A DNA stretch of 64,000 nt, from assembly GCA_025024175.1 (NCBI GenBank), contig QCXZ01000053.1, positions 3,038,001 through 3,102,000 on the forward strand. Direction: 5' to 3'. Shown piece after piece: positions 1 through 10,379 of the stretch; the stretch's first letter is position 1; each line of letters opens with the position of its first letter. The notes beneath the pieces were generated by a model. The model did no database searches. It was given only the letters and a program-made list of their open reading frames with translations, and had not been told where the DNA came from. Source of the stretch: Rhyzopertha dominica. Lineage: Eukaryota > Arthropoda > Insecta > Coleoptera > Bostrichidae. The position numbers were made by a program, and so were the translations under genes.

Positions 1-830
1 TTATTATATTTTTAAAAAGTAACGATAGGTACTAGGGTCAGATAGTATCATATTGGACTGATATGACAAACCCATCGTATATGGAATATAAACGCATTAT
101 TTATCATATCATTCCACCAAGAAGCTTAAAAAAACTTAGTAAAACAACTGAAGTATAGAGTAACTGAATGATGCCATCCATCCTTGGTGTAAAAGAATTT
201 GCAATTATTAAGAACTGTACTACTGGAGAATTCCTACCCAAAGACACTATATTAGTGTCTTTGCTTCTTTTCTCTTCCATGAATGAACAAATCCAGTAAT
301 AGCAGCAACATGTGGTGAATGTCCAAATGACTTACCTCGTTACAAAACTGAGATGTACTATATGCGTAAAACATAGCATGCTATAAATAAAGGGGCAGCT
401 ATACATACTTGTTAAATTTTGAATAGATATGTAATTTTGCTTTTTATTAAACGTTCGCTCATAATGGATTCAGTTGTCTTTTTTTGACTTGAGTTCAGTC
501 AGGTTGCAACTGAAATTTTCTGCACAGCTTTAGCGGCATATGTATATGTATGTATAAATTTTTTTATCAAGAATAGTGTAAAACATTTATTTTTCAGACA
601 ATATATAAAAACCCTTAAAATTGCATTAAAAATATTGTTATCGATGGAGCTTCAAGGTGCCCTCATTGGATTCTATAAACATTAACCATCAAACCGTAGG
701 AATCAGCCCTACAGTACTTACTACTTACGTTTAAAAGAAAATTTGATTCCTGAAAACCCCAATAACATTATTAATGCACGGGGATCATAAACAGAAAATA
801 GATGTAGAGTTTGAAGTACATAAAATTGTA
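1..830. other. No gene seen, AT-rich intergenic DNA
   Basis: I read all six frames and found no protein family, no clear repeat and no RNA gene. The sequence is AT-rich with frequent stops. It ends at a TA dinucleotide directly before the transposon end at 831. Confidence 0.6.
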
Positions 831-935
831 CAGGGATGTATGGAAGCAGCAGGATATTTCAGGTTCTGTTCGACCGATTTTTCTGAAATTGTTCATGGGC
901 CTATGGGTAATTAAAACGCGTTTTCTGAAATGCTA
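831..935 (+). mobile_element. Solo terminal repeat of a long-TIR Tc1-like element
   Basis: The segment begins CAGGG directly after a TA dinucleotide, the usual Tc1/mariner junction. It then carries the phrase ATATTTCAGGTTCTGTTCGA and a run matching the 5' end of the better preserved element at 48967-50322 (read on its minus strand). Homology fades at about 935 and no transposase follows, so this is a solo end. A second end in the same orientation lies at 1491. Because both point the same way, they are not a left/right pair of one element. Confidence 0.7.
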
Positions 936-1490
936 AGCAGTTTAGAAATACATTGCGGGTGTAAAGAACGTTCTACAAATTGATCAGTGCGGTTAAGTTT
1001 ACTATGCGGTTAAAGTAAAATAAACGTGACATTTACACGGACCGAAAACAAGACGCCCGGAGATCTGGCGATTTAAAAATAAACGAATAAATTGACGAAA
1101 ATTGATTGTTTCTGCGAGCAAAAACCGCTTGCCATCAAATGGTAACGAATATTCTATTCAATATTATTTTATGAACTTGGTTCAGAAGTTTTAACCTGAT
1201 GTTTAGCTTACTGAACTTTCTAATAAGAAAATTCGATAGAACATTTCCTCTGTGCTTCAATTTATTACAGTTCAGGAAGAAAATATTCTTAACATAATCT
1301 CCTCAGTTAAAACATTAAAATTAAGGCATGCGGACTGATCATTATCGGTATCAGTGAAATGGAGTATTTACGAACTTCTTCCGGTGTTAACACAATAATC
1401 AATACATGTATTAAAACATCTATTTTGCCCGATAATTAGAAAGTTTTGCATATTATGCCACTCCAAAGCTTTACAATAAGACAAGATACA
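936..1490. other. No gene seen between two solo TIRs
   Basis: AT-rich sequence between the two solo transposon ends. I see no coding similarity and no inverted partner of either end here. Confidence 0.5.
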
Positions 1491-1715
1491 CAGGATCGCC
1501 ACAAAGTATGGAACCAGCAAGATATTTCAGGTTCTGTTCGACCGATTTTTCTGAAATTAAAATGCATTTTCTGAAATTTTCCGAGTTATGGGCGCAAGTT
1601 GCATTTTTTAATGGGAAGAGGGACAAAAGGCACATCACTGAAAAGTATATTTTTCCTGATTTCAAAAATATATCACACTTGTACAATTTATTACTTCTGA
1701 GTTAAAAAAAAGCGT
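1491..1715 (+). mobile_element. Solo ~220-bp terminal repeat, long-TIR Tc1-like family
   Basis: It starts CAGGATCGCC and continues with GTATGGAACCAGCAAGATAT and a stretch ending near CACTTGTACAATTTATTACT. It matches both ends of the element at 48967-50322, which shows that the family's terminal inverted repeats are about 200 bp rather than the 20-30 bp usual in mariners. Short ORFs on both strands here are by-products of the repeat. No HTH or DDE segment follows, so the rest of the element is gone. Confidence 0.7.
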
Positions 1716-1990
1716 TATCGCCAAGTGAAGTGGGCTTTCTTTCAGATAAGATATCCAAAAATGCAATAAAATGTATAGGTTTCCATAAAAAAGCATTGAG
1801 TTACTATTAGCTCAAGCTAACTGGGACCCCCTGTCTAGCTTGCCAATATTTTTAGTTTGTAGACCTTTTGTTTTACCTTTGATAGCTTGAGAGTAATACT
1901 TCGCCCATGTACTAATGGCCTACTATGTACATTATATGCCCTTTGTTGTATAGTAATATTTTCTTGACTTGGTCGTTTCTAGTCCCAAAT
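1716..1990. other. No gene seen
   Basis: Unremarkable AT-rich DNA between the solo TIR and a GC-richer island. Confidence 0.5.
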
Positions 1991-2640
1991 CTTGCGCGCT
2001 TTTTTCTTATTTTTCCACCAATCCTTTGATATTTCTCGCAACATGAACGTTATTCAACCAAAAGCTTATAATTCACGCATTCTTACCCGACTTAAGAGGC
2101 ACGTTCTCGTTCAATATAACCTTTCCTTTACTTTGATGTCCAGGATACAAACTAAAACGTATAGTGCACATTTATATTCGCTCGAAAACGTCCTCTCAGA
2201 GAGTTTCACCGCAGATCGCCGCAACTATTTTCCGCATGGTGCGCTTTAGCTGACGTGTCCCCGTCGTGGGGCAGCTTAAATGCACTCCACCAGGAATAAA
2301 AGCTGAAACAATGTCTGCCAACTGCCGGCGCGCTTATAGAGAGCTTTTTACTACCCCTCGCAGCTATTTATCCCCAATTAGGCGCCCCCGCGGAATCGGA
2401 AACGGAAAATTTCAGCCGGCCCCGGCAAAAATGCCTCCGAAAAAGAGGGAAAGTCAAGGCCATTTCGCTAGATTAACCCCGATCATATTTCACATTATCT
2501 TAAGTGCAACGGTGGCGGAAGCGTTTCCAAAGTTCGGATGCGGTAAAAAAATGCCGTTTTGACGGGTATANATGAAAATAGGCGTCGTCATGACGTCTCG
2601 TGCGCCGCGGTGAAATTACAATGGGGGGGGGGGGCGCAGT
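1991..2640. other. GC-richer island, no recognised gene, with G12 run
   Basis: The stretch is visibly richer in G+C and CpG than its flanks. It contains open frames of 85 and 98 codons (1992-2249, 2266-2562, + strand) whose translations match nothing I recognise. Longer chance ORFs are expected at higher GC. It ends with a run of 12 G (2623-2634). An 'n' at 2571 marks ambiguous assembly. It may be older unique DNA. Confidence 0.45.
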
Positions 2641-3173
2641 CATCACGAGGGAAAATGTAGCAAAAAATGGCTATGATGAATATAAATGAAAAATTCGGAA
2701 TTCACCGACATCGCTAATTAAGAACTCTTAAATCAGAATATAAAGGAGCAACGACATGAAACATTGCAAATGGCGTTAATAATTAAGATTTATCTATTAC
2801 ATTGGGTTGCCATCATAATTTATGGGGCTATAATGATAAGAACATGAGCGGACTTGTTCTGAGGAACTGGATAGAAGAGCANTACCTGCATCTTGTTCAC
2901 ACTGAAAAGGAAAACAAGAGCTTTTATTCAGCAAGATGGAGACGTGAGGTCACTTGAGAAACCACGATGGAACTTCCAAAAAGCGGACTAGTTAAGATTT
3001 AGTACTTAAATTGACATGAAAAATTCCTGAAATCTACGAGAGATTTGCTGGTGTAATAAAGGCTGCTACAAAGAGAACAATTCCAAGAGGTTTTTTCATC
3101 GTATATACACAACTTGCTAATACGCTATATTAGTGTGACGTAGATGACGGCCATTTTGCTGTGATACGTCAAG
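2641..3173. other. No gene seen
   Basis: AT-rich DNA with one ambiguous base (2882). No protein similarity was seen in any frame. Confidence 0.5.
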
Positions 3174-3962
3174 TTCCCGGATCCAAACCAATCTACTTAA
3201 TTGTCATAATCTGCGTAAGGGAGTTCAGCGTTTGGTGTAATTTTTTAGTGTTAAATAGTTGAACATACACTAAGTACGTGTATGGAGCATTACAATTTAC
3301 AAGTTTTACCAGAAAATGGTAGTGGGTTGGGGCCTTGAGTGTTCCCGTAATAATGAAAGAAAAACGTGTAATCTTTACAGCACTTCTTTTAGGTTGTTTT
3401 TAAACAATAGATTGCAACTAAATGTAATTTTGGTTTGTAATACTAAATTATACGAAGGAAAGTAAACCACTAAAAATACACAGTAACACTCAATGTTCGG
3501 AGCAAAATTATAGTATAATACAATATTTTGAAGTGTTACTGTGTATGTTTTAGTAGTTTACATACCTTTGTATTATTCATTAAGTATTACAAACCGAAAT
3601 TACATTAAGTTGCAATCTANTGTTGAAAGACAATCTAAAATAAGTGCTTAAAGTTTATACGTTTCTTTCTCATAATAACAAGAACATCCAGGGACCTAGC
3701 ACGTTACCATCGTCTGGTACCACCTGTAAATTGTAATGCTCTACACACGCACTTGTAGGTTAAGCTTTTCAGCAATACCAACATTGTAACTAAATGTAAT
3801 TTACGTTTGTAATACTTGCTAAGTAAAGCGAAGAAGTGTCAGCTACACAAACATACACAGTAACACTTTAAAATATTCTTTTAACACTAAAAAATTGCAC
3901 CAAACACTGAACTCCCTTATGCGCCTTATAACAACTTAGTTTGTTTTGATCCAGGATCTAAA
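3174..3962. repeat. Large foldback (inverted-repeat) structure
   Basis: The outer arms, about 3174-3262 and 3877-3962, are inverted copies; for example AGGGAGTTCAGCGTTTGGTG on the left answers CACCAAACACTGAACTCCCT on the right. Inside, the unit at about 3262-3510 is inverted at 3525-3765, meeting near a small palindrome around ATTATAGTATAAT. Part of the same unit recurs in direct orientation at 3785-3876. There is no ORF. The layout fits a non-autonomous foldback or long-TIR DNA element, later rearranged. I cannot place a target-site duplication. PLE copy 1 begins about 25 bp downstream. Confidence 0.75.
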
Positions 3963-4004
3963 CTAAATGTAAAAAAAATTAAAACTGGACCCTAGGTAAC
4001 AGGG

Positions 4005-5070
4005 TAGCCCGATTATCTGAACACTGTTTAAAATAAACTTATTTCTTATGGAACGATAATTTTTATGAACAAAAATCAGGTTGTGCAATGGGTTCACCTC
4101 TAAGGGTTGTAGTGGCCAATTTGTTTATGGAAAATTTTGTAGAGGTAGCGATCAACAGTTTTCACTTTAAGCCATGATATAGGTATGTAGATGACACTTT
4201 TGTTATTTGGCCCCATGGTATAGAAGACTTAGGTAGGTTTCTACATCATTTGAATATTCAAAAGCCAGATATAAAATTCACTATGGAATTAGAAAGTAAT
4301 GGTAGTTTACCTTTCTTGGATGACCAAATTTACAGAATAAACACTGGACAGTTAGGACACAAGATTTACAGAAAACCAAGACAGACAGATATTTACATGC
4401 CACATCTCACCACCCTCCCTCTCAAAATAATAGTCTTATAAGGACATTATTTGTTAAAGCACAAAGGATCTCAGACGAAAGTTTTTTACACAAATAAATA
4501 TATCATCTTAAATCAGGCCTAGTGAGAAAGGGTTGTAGCAATAAGAACATTTCGTCAGTTTTTAATAAAAGTCCTCATCCAAATCAAGTAAATTCTCAGC
4601 CAGGACAAGTAAATTAAAGTTGAGTTTGCCTTATGTACAAGGCATTTCGGAAAAATTAAAGAGGATGCTTAGAAAACATGATATATTAGTTGTTGGTAGT
4701 TCGTATAATAATTTATATAAAATTTTTCAGTTCTACTAAAGATAAAGTACATTTAGAGTGAAGGTGTATACAAAATTACTTGTTCTTGCGGCAAGTGTTA
4801 CATAGGTCAAACTAAAAGAAAAAAAGGTACACGTTTGAAAGAACACATACGTGCTACTAGGCTGCAACAGATAGATAAATCTTCCGTGGCTAAACACTCA
4901 TATTTGACTAAACACATGATTGATTGTGATAAAAAAAATTACATAGCGAACAATACTATCACAATCGTCTAATAAAAGAAGCTATAGAAATTTATGGAAA
5001 TACTAATAATTTTAATAGGGATTGTGGAAATTGTGTGGAAATAGGTGACATTTGTAAGGCTATTTTGTAA
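4005..5070 (+). pseudogene. PLE reverse transcriptase/GIY-YIG endonuclease, broken
   Basis: PLE proteins join a telomerase-related reverse transcriptase to a GIY-YIG nuclease that nicks the target for primed reverse transcription. The translation runs YFLWNDNFYEQ, CAMGSPL, then RYVDDTFVIWP with the catalytic YVDD intact, then PDIKFTMELES and LPFLDDQIYRI. The endonuclease follows with GVY at 4763-4771, a CSCG pair, and CYIGQTKR from 4796, then RLKEHIRATR. Stops and frameshifts interrupt it (for example TGA in place of W just before YRYVDD, and breaks after 4400), so it cannot make one protein. It is the only copy here that keeps both GIY and YIG motifs. Confidence 0.85.
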
Positions 5071-5261
5071 TTATCTATAATCAAGTAGTTCGTGTATATC
5101 TATTGGGTAGGTAGTTCCTTTTTCGTCGTTAGGTTAATATTTTATCAGGTTGGCACGTTGCTTCTATGAAGTTTCGATTCCTTGGTGATTTGTTTATTTA
5201 CTTTCAAAATTTTGTTTGATCTTGTATCAGACGAATTTTGAGGTTTTTCGTTTTTGACAAA

Positions 5262-5290
5262 GATTACAGGTGTAATCGAAACGTCAGACC
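5262..5290 (+). ncRNA. Possible degenerate hammerhead-like hairpin in PLE 3' region
   Basis: GATTAC-AGGT-GTAATC forms a perfect 6-bp stem with a 4-base loop, followed at once by GAAAC and GTC. In hammerhead ribozymes GAAA follows stem II in this way, and PLE terminal repeats are known to carry hammerheads. The upstream core here reads TTGACAAAG rather than CTGATGAG, so an active ribozyme is doubtful. The same hairpin is kept in the fragment at 46925-46938. Confidence 0.3.
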
Positions 5291-5504
5291 AATAACTTTT
5301 TTAAAACGACAGCCATCTTTCCGAGAAAACATTATCTTATATTATGAAAGCTCAAAGCATTCACCCCCGTATACATAGTAAGAAGATGTGTTTAGCAGTG
5401 CAGTTGAACTAGATTATCCGCGCACTAGTTTATAAATACTGGAGGGTTTCTTTTTGTTGGTCGCAGTGACAAATATTTTCTATACAAATATTGTAAACTG
5501 ACCC

Positions 5505-5710
5505 TTGTCTCTTTTGATGTCAAATTATATCCTTCAGTTCCTTTTAAAGACTATTTTAACTGACGGTTAACTACTAAATTGGTCTTGTAGGTACTTATTT
5601 CTAAGTAACATTATTCATTGAATTTACTAAAACCATGCTTCAATTATGTCAATTGGAAGATTTGAAGCTCCTGCCTCTCCTGTTGTGGTGTGTGTCATCA
5701 TAACAACTAG
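5505..5710 (+). pseudogene. Fragment of a second PLE reverse transcriptase
   Basis: The frame reads TLVSFDVKLYPSVPFKDYF, matching the PLE RT motif around 'SFDV..LY.SVP', which holds the first catalytic aspartate. After frame breaks it continues with EFTKTMLQLCQLED and, in another frame, EAPASPVVV, which resembles the segment before and at the 'G.P.SP' motif. This is upstream of the region kept in PLE copy 1, so it could come from the same or a related lineage. It is short and shifted; confidence is moderate. Confidence 0.5.
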
Positions 5711-6239
5711 GAAGCGTGCGAGAATTACAGTGTGGATGACACCATGCCATCTAGTGGCAATACAGCATCACCCACTGGTAACAATTTTGCAAATAAAATT
5801 CGTTAAGAAATAAATATAGATTATAATAAATTTATCTTAGAACAACACTGTATTGCAACATTTCGGAGAAAAAAACGATCCTTTGATATGCTATAGTGAA
5901 TGCGCCATCTAACGGCAAAGTTACGTACTTCATAATATTTTACGGTACCTAGTAGTGATGAGTTGGTAAACTAAATGTATAAATGTAATAAACTGATCTG
6001 AATTGCCACAAAGAAATGAATCCAGAAGCCATGACCGTGTAATCCTTGTTGGACCATTCACAAACTGCAAGAAACCTCGACTCCACACAATGCCGAAATT
6101 ATGGGTCTCAAGGGCGAAAACTTGAATCTTTCAACGAGCCGGGGATTCTCCCACACGCTAATAATACAACAGCAATAATGCCATTGAATAATCTAACATC
6201 CTCGTTCATTTAACTTGTAAATCGCCCCACCACGAAGGG
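5711..6239. other. No gene seen
   Basis: AT-rich DNA with no recognisable domain. A few phrases of mixed composition near 5700-5760 look like the edge of an older repeat. Confidence 0.45.
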
Positions 6240-6670
6240 TTGTTTTCAACGGGGATGCCCCGCGTAGCATAATAGCTGGCTTCCCATTCGACCAATCAAT
6301 GGCTTCCTGACAAAACACGCCGCGTATATCGGTATAACAAACACCAAACTAAGTTTAACAATTACCGAGTCGACCGCGTAGTAGGCCGCCCAAATTGAAG
6401 TTCTAATCGTAGATGTTAAGTTCGTGAGAGCTAAGTTTCTCAGCGGGAAACAGCTTCCGAAGGCGTTCGCTAGTTGGAAAAGTTGAAAAAGTGGAAAGAA
6501 CCGCGTGGCAATGATTACGATGTTGACAAACCGCGGTTGTAATTCATTAGGGGCTTGAACTATCTGAAAGTCGGAAACGGTCGTTTCGGAGCAACTTATT
6601 CGATTACACCTGTGGCATTTCAATTTATCCAATTTAAATTTATTAAGTCCTTCCAGCAGGTTCAATCTAT
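6240..6670. other. GC-richer island with unassigned 139-codon ORF (minus strand)
   Basis: An open frame on the minus strand (6246-6665) encodes 139 residues with several cysteines (CHRCNRISC) and hydrophobic stretches. I recognise no family. No splice context or neighbouring exon supports it. The surrounding sequence is GC-richer than its flanks, and chance openness is the simplest explanation. Confidence 0.3.
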
Positions 6671-7007
6671 GCGTGCTTTTTTTCTATTTTTTGTTTGTGA
6701 AATTTATTCAGTTTGTATGTTGATCTAAACGAGTTGTACTCGTTGAGCATGACCATTTAAGAAAAATGTAGACTCGTCTGAGAACTAAATATGGTAAAGG
6801 ATACGTGGATTATTGTTGATGCCTTATTTCAGGGCCGGAGGACATTTTGCGCGGCTAGGTTAAAAATATTCGGGGCAAAACGGACATTCAAAGCCAATAC
6901 ACACATTTCACCATTTTTTTCTATATACAAAAAACGTGATATGTAGATATATTTTTGGAAGTCATTTGCATCGTAGCACAATGTCAAAAACTGATGGTAT
7001 AGTAATG
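6671..7007. other. No gene seen
   Basis: AT-rich spacer upstream of the Sailor-like element. A short minus-strand frame here (6829-7038) has no recognisable content. Confidence 0.5.
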
Positions 7008-8956
7008 CAACTCTCTTACCGTAATTACAACCCTGCAATAAAATTCATCGTTCATCTTGAACAGCAGGCGGCCCCTCACAGGTTACCGCAAATAACCGGA
7101 TTACCATAAATTTAGGTCCGATTTTCGGAAGATGGTTAAGCAGGGTCGGATTATTTAAAGTTCACTACCGGTCAAACCAAATCTAGCATTCAGTCTTAGT
7201 ATTTCTGTGCGCGAGACAAGATAGGTGAAAAATGTTCCGTCCTTGGGAAAAAGCTGCTCCAAGTACCGCTCAGAATGAAATTGCTGACGCTGACATGGAA
7301 GTGCAAATTGAAGAAAACAAGAGGAATCGTCGTTCCTTACCCAAGATGCCAAAGAAATCATAAAAAAGGTATACAATTTTTTGATAAAAAAAGAGTGCAG
7401 TGCTCCGTTAAATGTGACTAGTGATATGGTTGGTGTCCCCTACACGACTGTGAGAGATATTATTGAAAATAAAGGCAATTCAAGAAAATCACGCAATTCG
7501 GAGAAATTTCTAAATATATCAAAAGAGCTTGAGATAGAAATTAAAAAAGTGATTTACAAAATGTATAAGGAAAATAAAGTTCCAACTATGCCAAGTCTGA
7601 AATTAAAACTTTTGGCATCGCGATATGACATAAGTTACAGCGAAGAGTGGTTCAGAAAATATTTAAAGAGCAACGGTTTTAATTATAGTACATTAAACAA
7701 ACGTTTGTACATAATTATATAAACGAAATCAGAGGTACCGCCAAGAAAATCGTAATATCGTATATTTGGATGAAACGTGGTAGGACACCCACGACTTGAT
7801 AAAAAAAGGTCTGACAGATGGGACAAATAACTGCGTTCTGCAAGCACCACCTTCGAGAGGAAAAAGAATTATAATTCTTCATGCGGGAGGAAGTGATGGA
7901 TGGGTGGAAAATGGCTTATTACAGTCAGCGAAACAGATCCAAAATTGTTCTGCTGACTACCATTGCGACATGGACTCAGCACTTTTTGAAACTTGGTTTC
8001 AGCAGCAGTTACTGCCAGGGCTACCACCAGAATCTGTTATAGTCATGGATAACGCGAGTTATCATTCAAAATTAATGAACAAGGCGCCAACATCAGCTAC
8101 AAAAAATAGAAATGATTGATTACATGAAAAAGAATAAGATTACAATTCCGGATGGAAAAAATACCAAAAAAAGATCTGTTGACAATTATAAAAAATCTCA
8201 ACGTACCTAAACAATATCGAGTTAATGAACTAGCGAACGGACATGGACATATAGTTATGCGTTTGCCACCGTATTATTGCGTCCTAAACCCAATTGAATT
8301 AGTGTGGAATACGCTTTAAAAATGAATACGAAGAAACAATACATGTCCGCGTTTAAGTTCGGGAGTTGTAGATTTAGTGCGTAGAGAGGTAAGTAGTATA
8401 ACGAAAAAGCTGTGGAAAAGCTGTATTAAGCATGTTATTGAAATTGAAAATAGCTATGTATCCCCAAATTTTCAAAATTTTATGATACATGTTAATGATG
8501 ATGCTAGCAACGATTCAGAATTTGACAGTAGTGATGATGATAATAATTAGTATATTTAAGTTATGTCGGTGTAAACTTGTTAGACTTTTTTGTAAAAATA
8601 TATTAGATGTATGGAATTATTTTTTTTGTATTTAGAGCTTTAGATAAAAAATATATATTCTTATTATTTTCTTTTAAAGTACTTGTCTTTTATTTACATA
8701 ATTAGTTATGTTAACAGTTAACCGCATGTTTCCAATAGTTGGAAGATTGTAAAAATATTAAAATGTATTGTTTATAATTTTCGGCTAGCACAGCATTCAA
8801 CATATTCACAGGCCATAAATATTACAGGAATGTTAAAAATCAAAATAAAAATATTTAGGAATGCGAGATTGTTCTTTGCATATTAAACATGCTCAGATGT
8901 GCATGTTGTCTAGTTAGATTACAAATTTCATTATAACTAGATATACTTTGCTTGTG
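7008..8956 (+). mobile_element. Sailor/DD82E-like Tc1-superfamily transposon, copy 1
   Basis: The boundaries are set by homology with the copy at 26940-28590: both begin at GCAACTCTCTTACCG and both end near AACTAGATATACTT. Clear terminal inverted repeats were not found at these points, so the true ends may lie further out. Copy 1 keeps about 310 bp of 3' untranslated sequence (8582-8889) that copy 2 lacks. A CATGCTC...GCATG hairpin sits near the 3' end in both. Confidence 0.75.
7232..8550 (+). pseudogene. Transposase with HTH and widely spaced DDE domain, broken
   Basis: The reading starts MFRPWEKAAPSTAQNE and is broken by a frameshift near 7340. It continues MVGVPYTTVRDIIENKGNSR (helix-turn-helix part) and EEWFRKYLKSNGFNYS. 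The catalytic domain shows YLDETW (first D, near 7767, followed by a stop), LHAGGSDGWVENGLL, VIVMDNASYHS (second D at 8048-8050) and LPPYYCVLNPIELVW (E at 8296-8298). About 81-82 residues separate the second D and the E. That is far more than the 34-41 of most Tc1/mariners and fits the family described as DD82E/Sailor. A frameshift in the A-run at about 8100 is shared with copy 2. It cannot encode an active enzyme. Confidence 0.8.
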
Positions 8957-10119
8957 CAAAATAATGTTGCTACTCATCTACGTACAATTCATTTTTGAGA
9001 CGTAAATAAAAACGATCGATGTAAAACCTGTTATTAACCGAATGATTATAAACTACTTAGAATAATGTACACTACACAAACAAAAACGAGTTTTAAAACG
9101 CTTAAAGCCAGCACTGGAAATTCGCAAAATCACAAAGAGAGGGTTTGATTTATGAGGGGTCGCGTGTCGTTCCAACTGTGCCTCTAAATGAAAGGTAAAA
9201 AGTATTGCAGGGTTGTAAAGACAGTAAGATGGTTGCATTACTATACCTCCTTTAAGAAATTTAAGAGATCGGTTTTTCAGACATACGTTCCGGTACCTTT
9301 TTATTAGGTCATTGGGAAAACTATTAATAAAAAGAATTTGATGAATTACAAAGCAAAGCGTGCAATAAGAAAGATATTTCAAGAAGTTTATGCAAAGTGA
9401 ATGAAGAACGGTCAATTTCGTGCGTAGCNATAGGAGTTTAAAACAAATAAGTCACGTTGATTTCTTGCTGATAAATGAGTATATTTTCCCGACTTTTCTC
9501 GAAGAGTTCAGCTGAAAGTGGACAAGGTAATCTATGAAATACGAAAATTTCTTCCAGTATGACAGAAGATACTGTGCACATGAAGATTAAATTTTAAATT
9601 CAGTACCTTTTTTGGTGCGAACTTGCAACACGCCTCTCTACAGAGTTACACAAGACGATCATTTTCATTGCTTCTTCAAGCGTGTAGTGGTCATCCACGC
9701 CTGTTCGCGTTTACAGCTTGGACGCGAACTCACCGCCTTGTAACGAAGTCAGCTTTCGTCGTAAAGTCCTGCAATAAAGCTGCCGCGAATCCTTGACAAT
9801 CAAAAATAACGAGAAAGCCGCCAGTTTATTTCGTTCGCACTCAGCAAATGAAAAGTAAGGACGGCGTTTTCGAAAATTGCCTGCGGGCCAATCTTTGTGT
9901 GTGCGGTCGCAAACCGCCTAGAATAATAATGTATGGCGCTTAACAGAGTAGTTGGTTTCAGGCGCACTGGATGTTTAATATCTCGTTAACTCTGCGGTTT
10001 TGGTTTCAGCTTGGATTATAATTATTATAGTTTTAGTTGGGTGGAAGCGATTATATAATTTAGTAACATGCAAATCGGGATCACAGTGAACTGATCCATC
10101 AATGTGGAGCTCTGATTCA
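8957..10119. other. Spacer with GC-richer island at about 9600-9960
   Basis: The left part is AT-rich. A 120-codon open frame on the minus strand (9053-9415) has no family I recognise. A CpG-richer island occupies about 9600-9960. Nothing here supports a gene. One ambiguous base lies at 9429. Confidence 0.4.
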
Positions 10120-10260
10120 ATAGAAATTACTCAAATATCAATGTTTTCTTCGCTTTATTAAATATCAATTGGCAGAGAGCTTTCGGTTTTAAATGGCCAT
10201 CGTCAGTGTCTTGTACAACAGTTATTATGAAAAAATTAAAAACTATGTAGGTACAGAAAC
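10120..10260 (-). repeat. Possible PLE-type 3' end fragment
   Basis: Read on the minus strand, the phrase CACTGACGATGGCCATTTAA followed by ACCGAAAGCTCTCTGCC resembles the 'GATGG...AACCGAAA' tract that follows the stop codon in many PLEs. It is a family-level resemblance only, with no coding part nearby in the same orientation. Confidence 0.3.
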
Positions 10261-10379
10261 TAATGTTGATAGAAGCCAAAAAATTAAAACAACTATCTAG
10301 ACTTTAAATACGCACGTACGACATACTTTGGGTAATTTTAAGAATTTCGTAAACATTTTGAACGAAATATTCAATTTTC

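Larger units (their letters stand above)
3985..5370 (+). mobile_element. Penelope-like element, copy 1 (5' truncated)
   Basis: Reverse transcriptase plus GIY-YIG endonuclease remains, followed by a 3' untranslated end stopping near 5370. The 3' terminal sequence (GCATTCACCCCCGT) is shared with the copies at 19525-20696 and 46821-47404. The 5' part of the RT is missing. The foldback element lies directly upstream. Details of the broken gene are in the next entry. Confidence 0.85.

Noticed and set aside
2266..2562. 98-codon ORF in GC-richer island as a gene
   Set aside because: Openness explained by composition; no domain.
9053..9415. 120-codon minus-strand ORF as a gene
   Set aside because: No recognised domain, AT-rich and hydrophobic composition, and no supporting neighbour.
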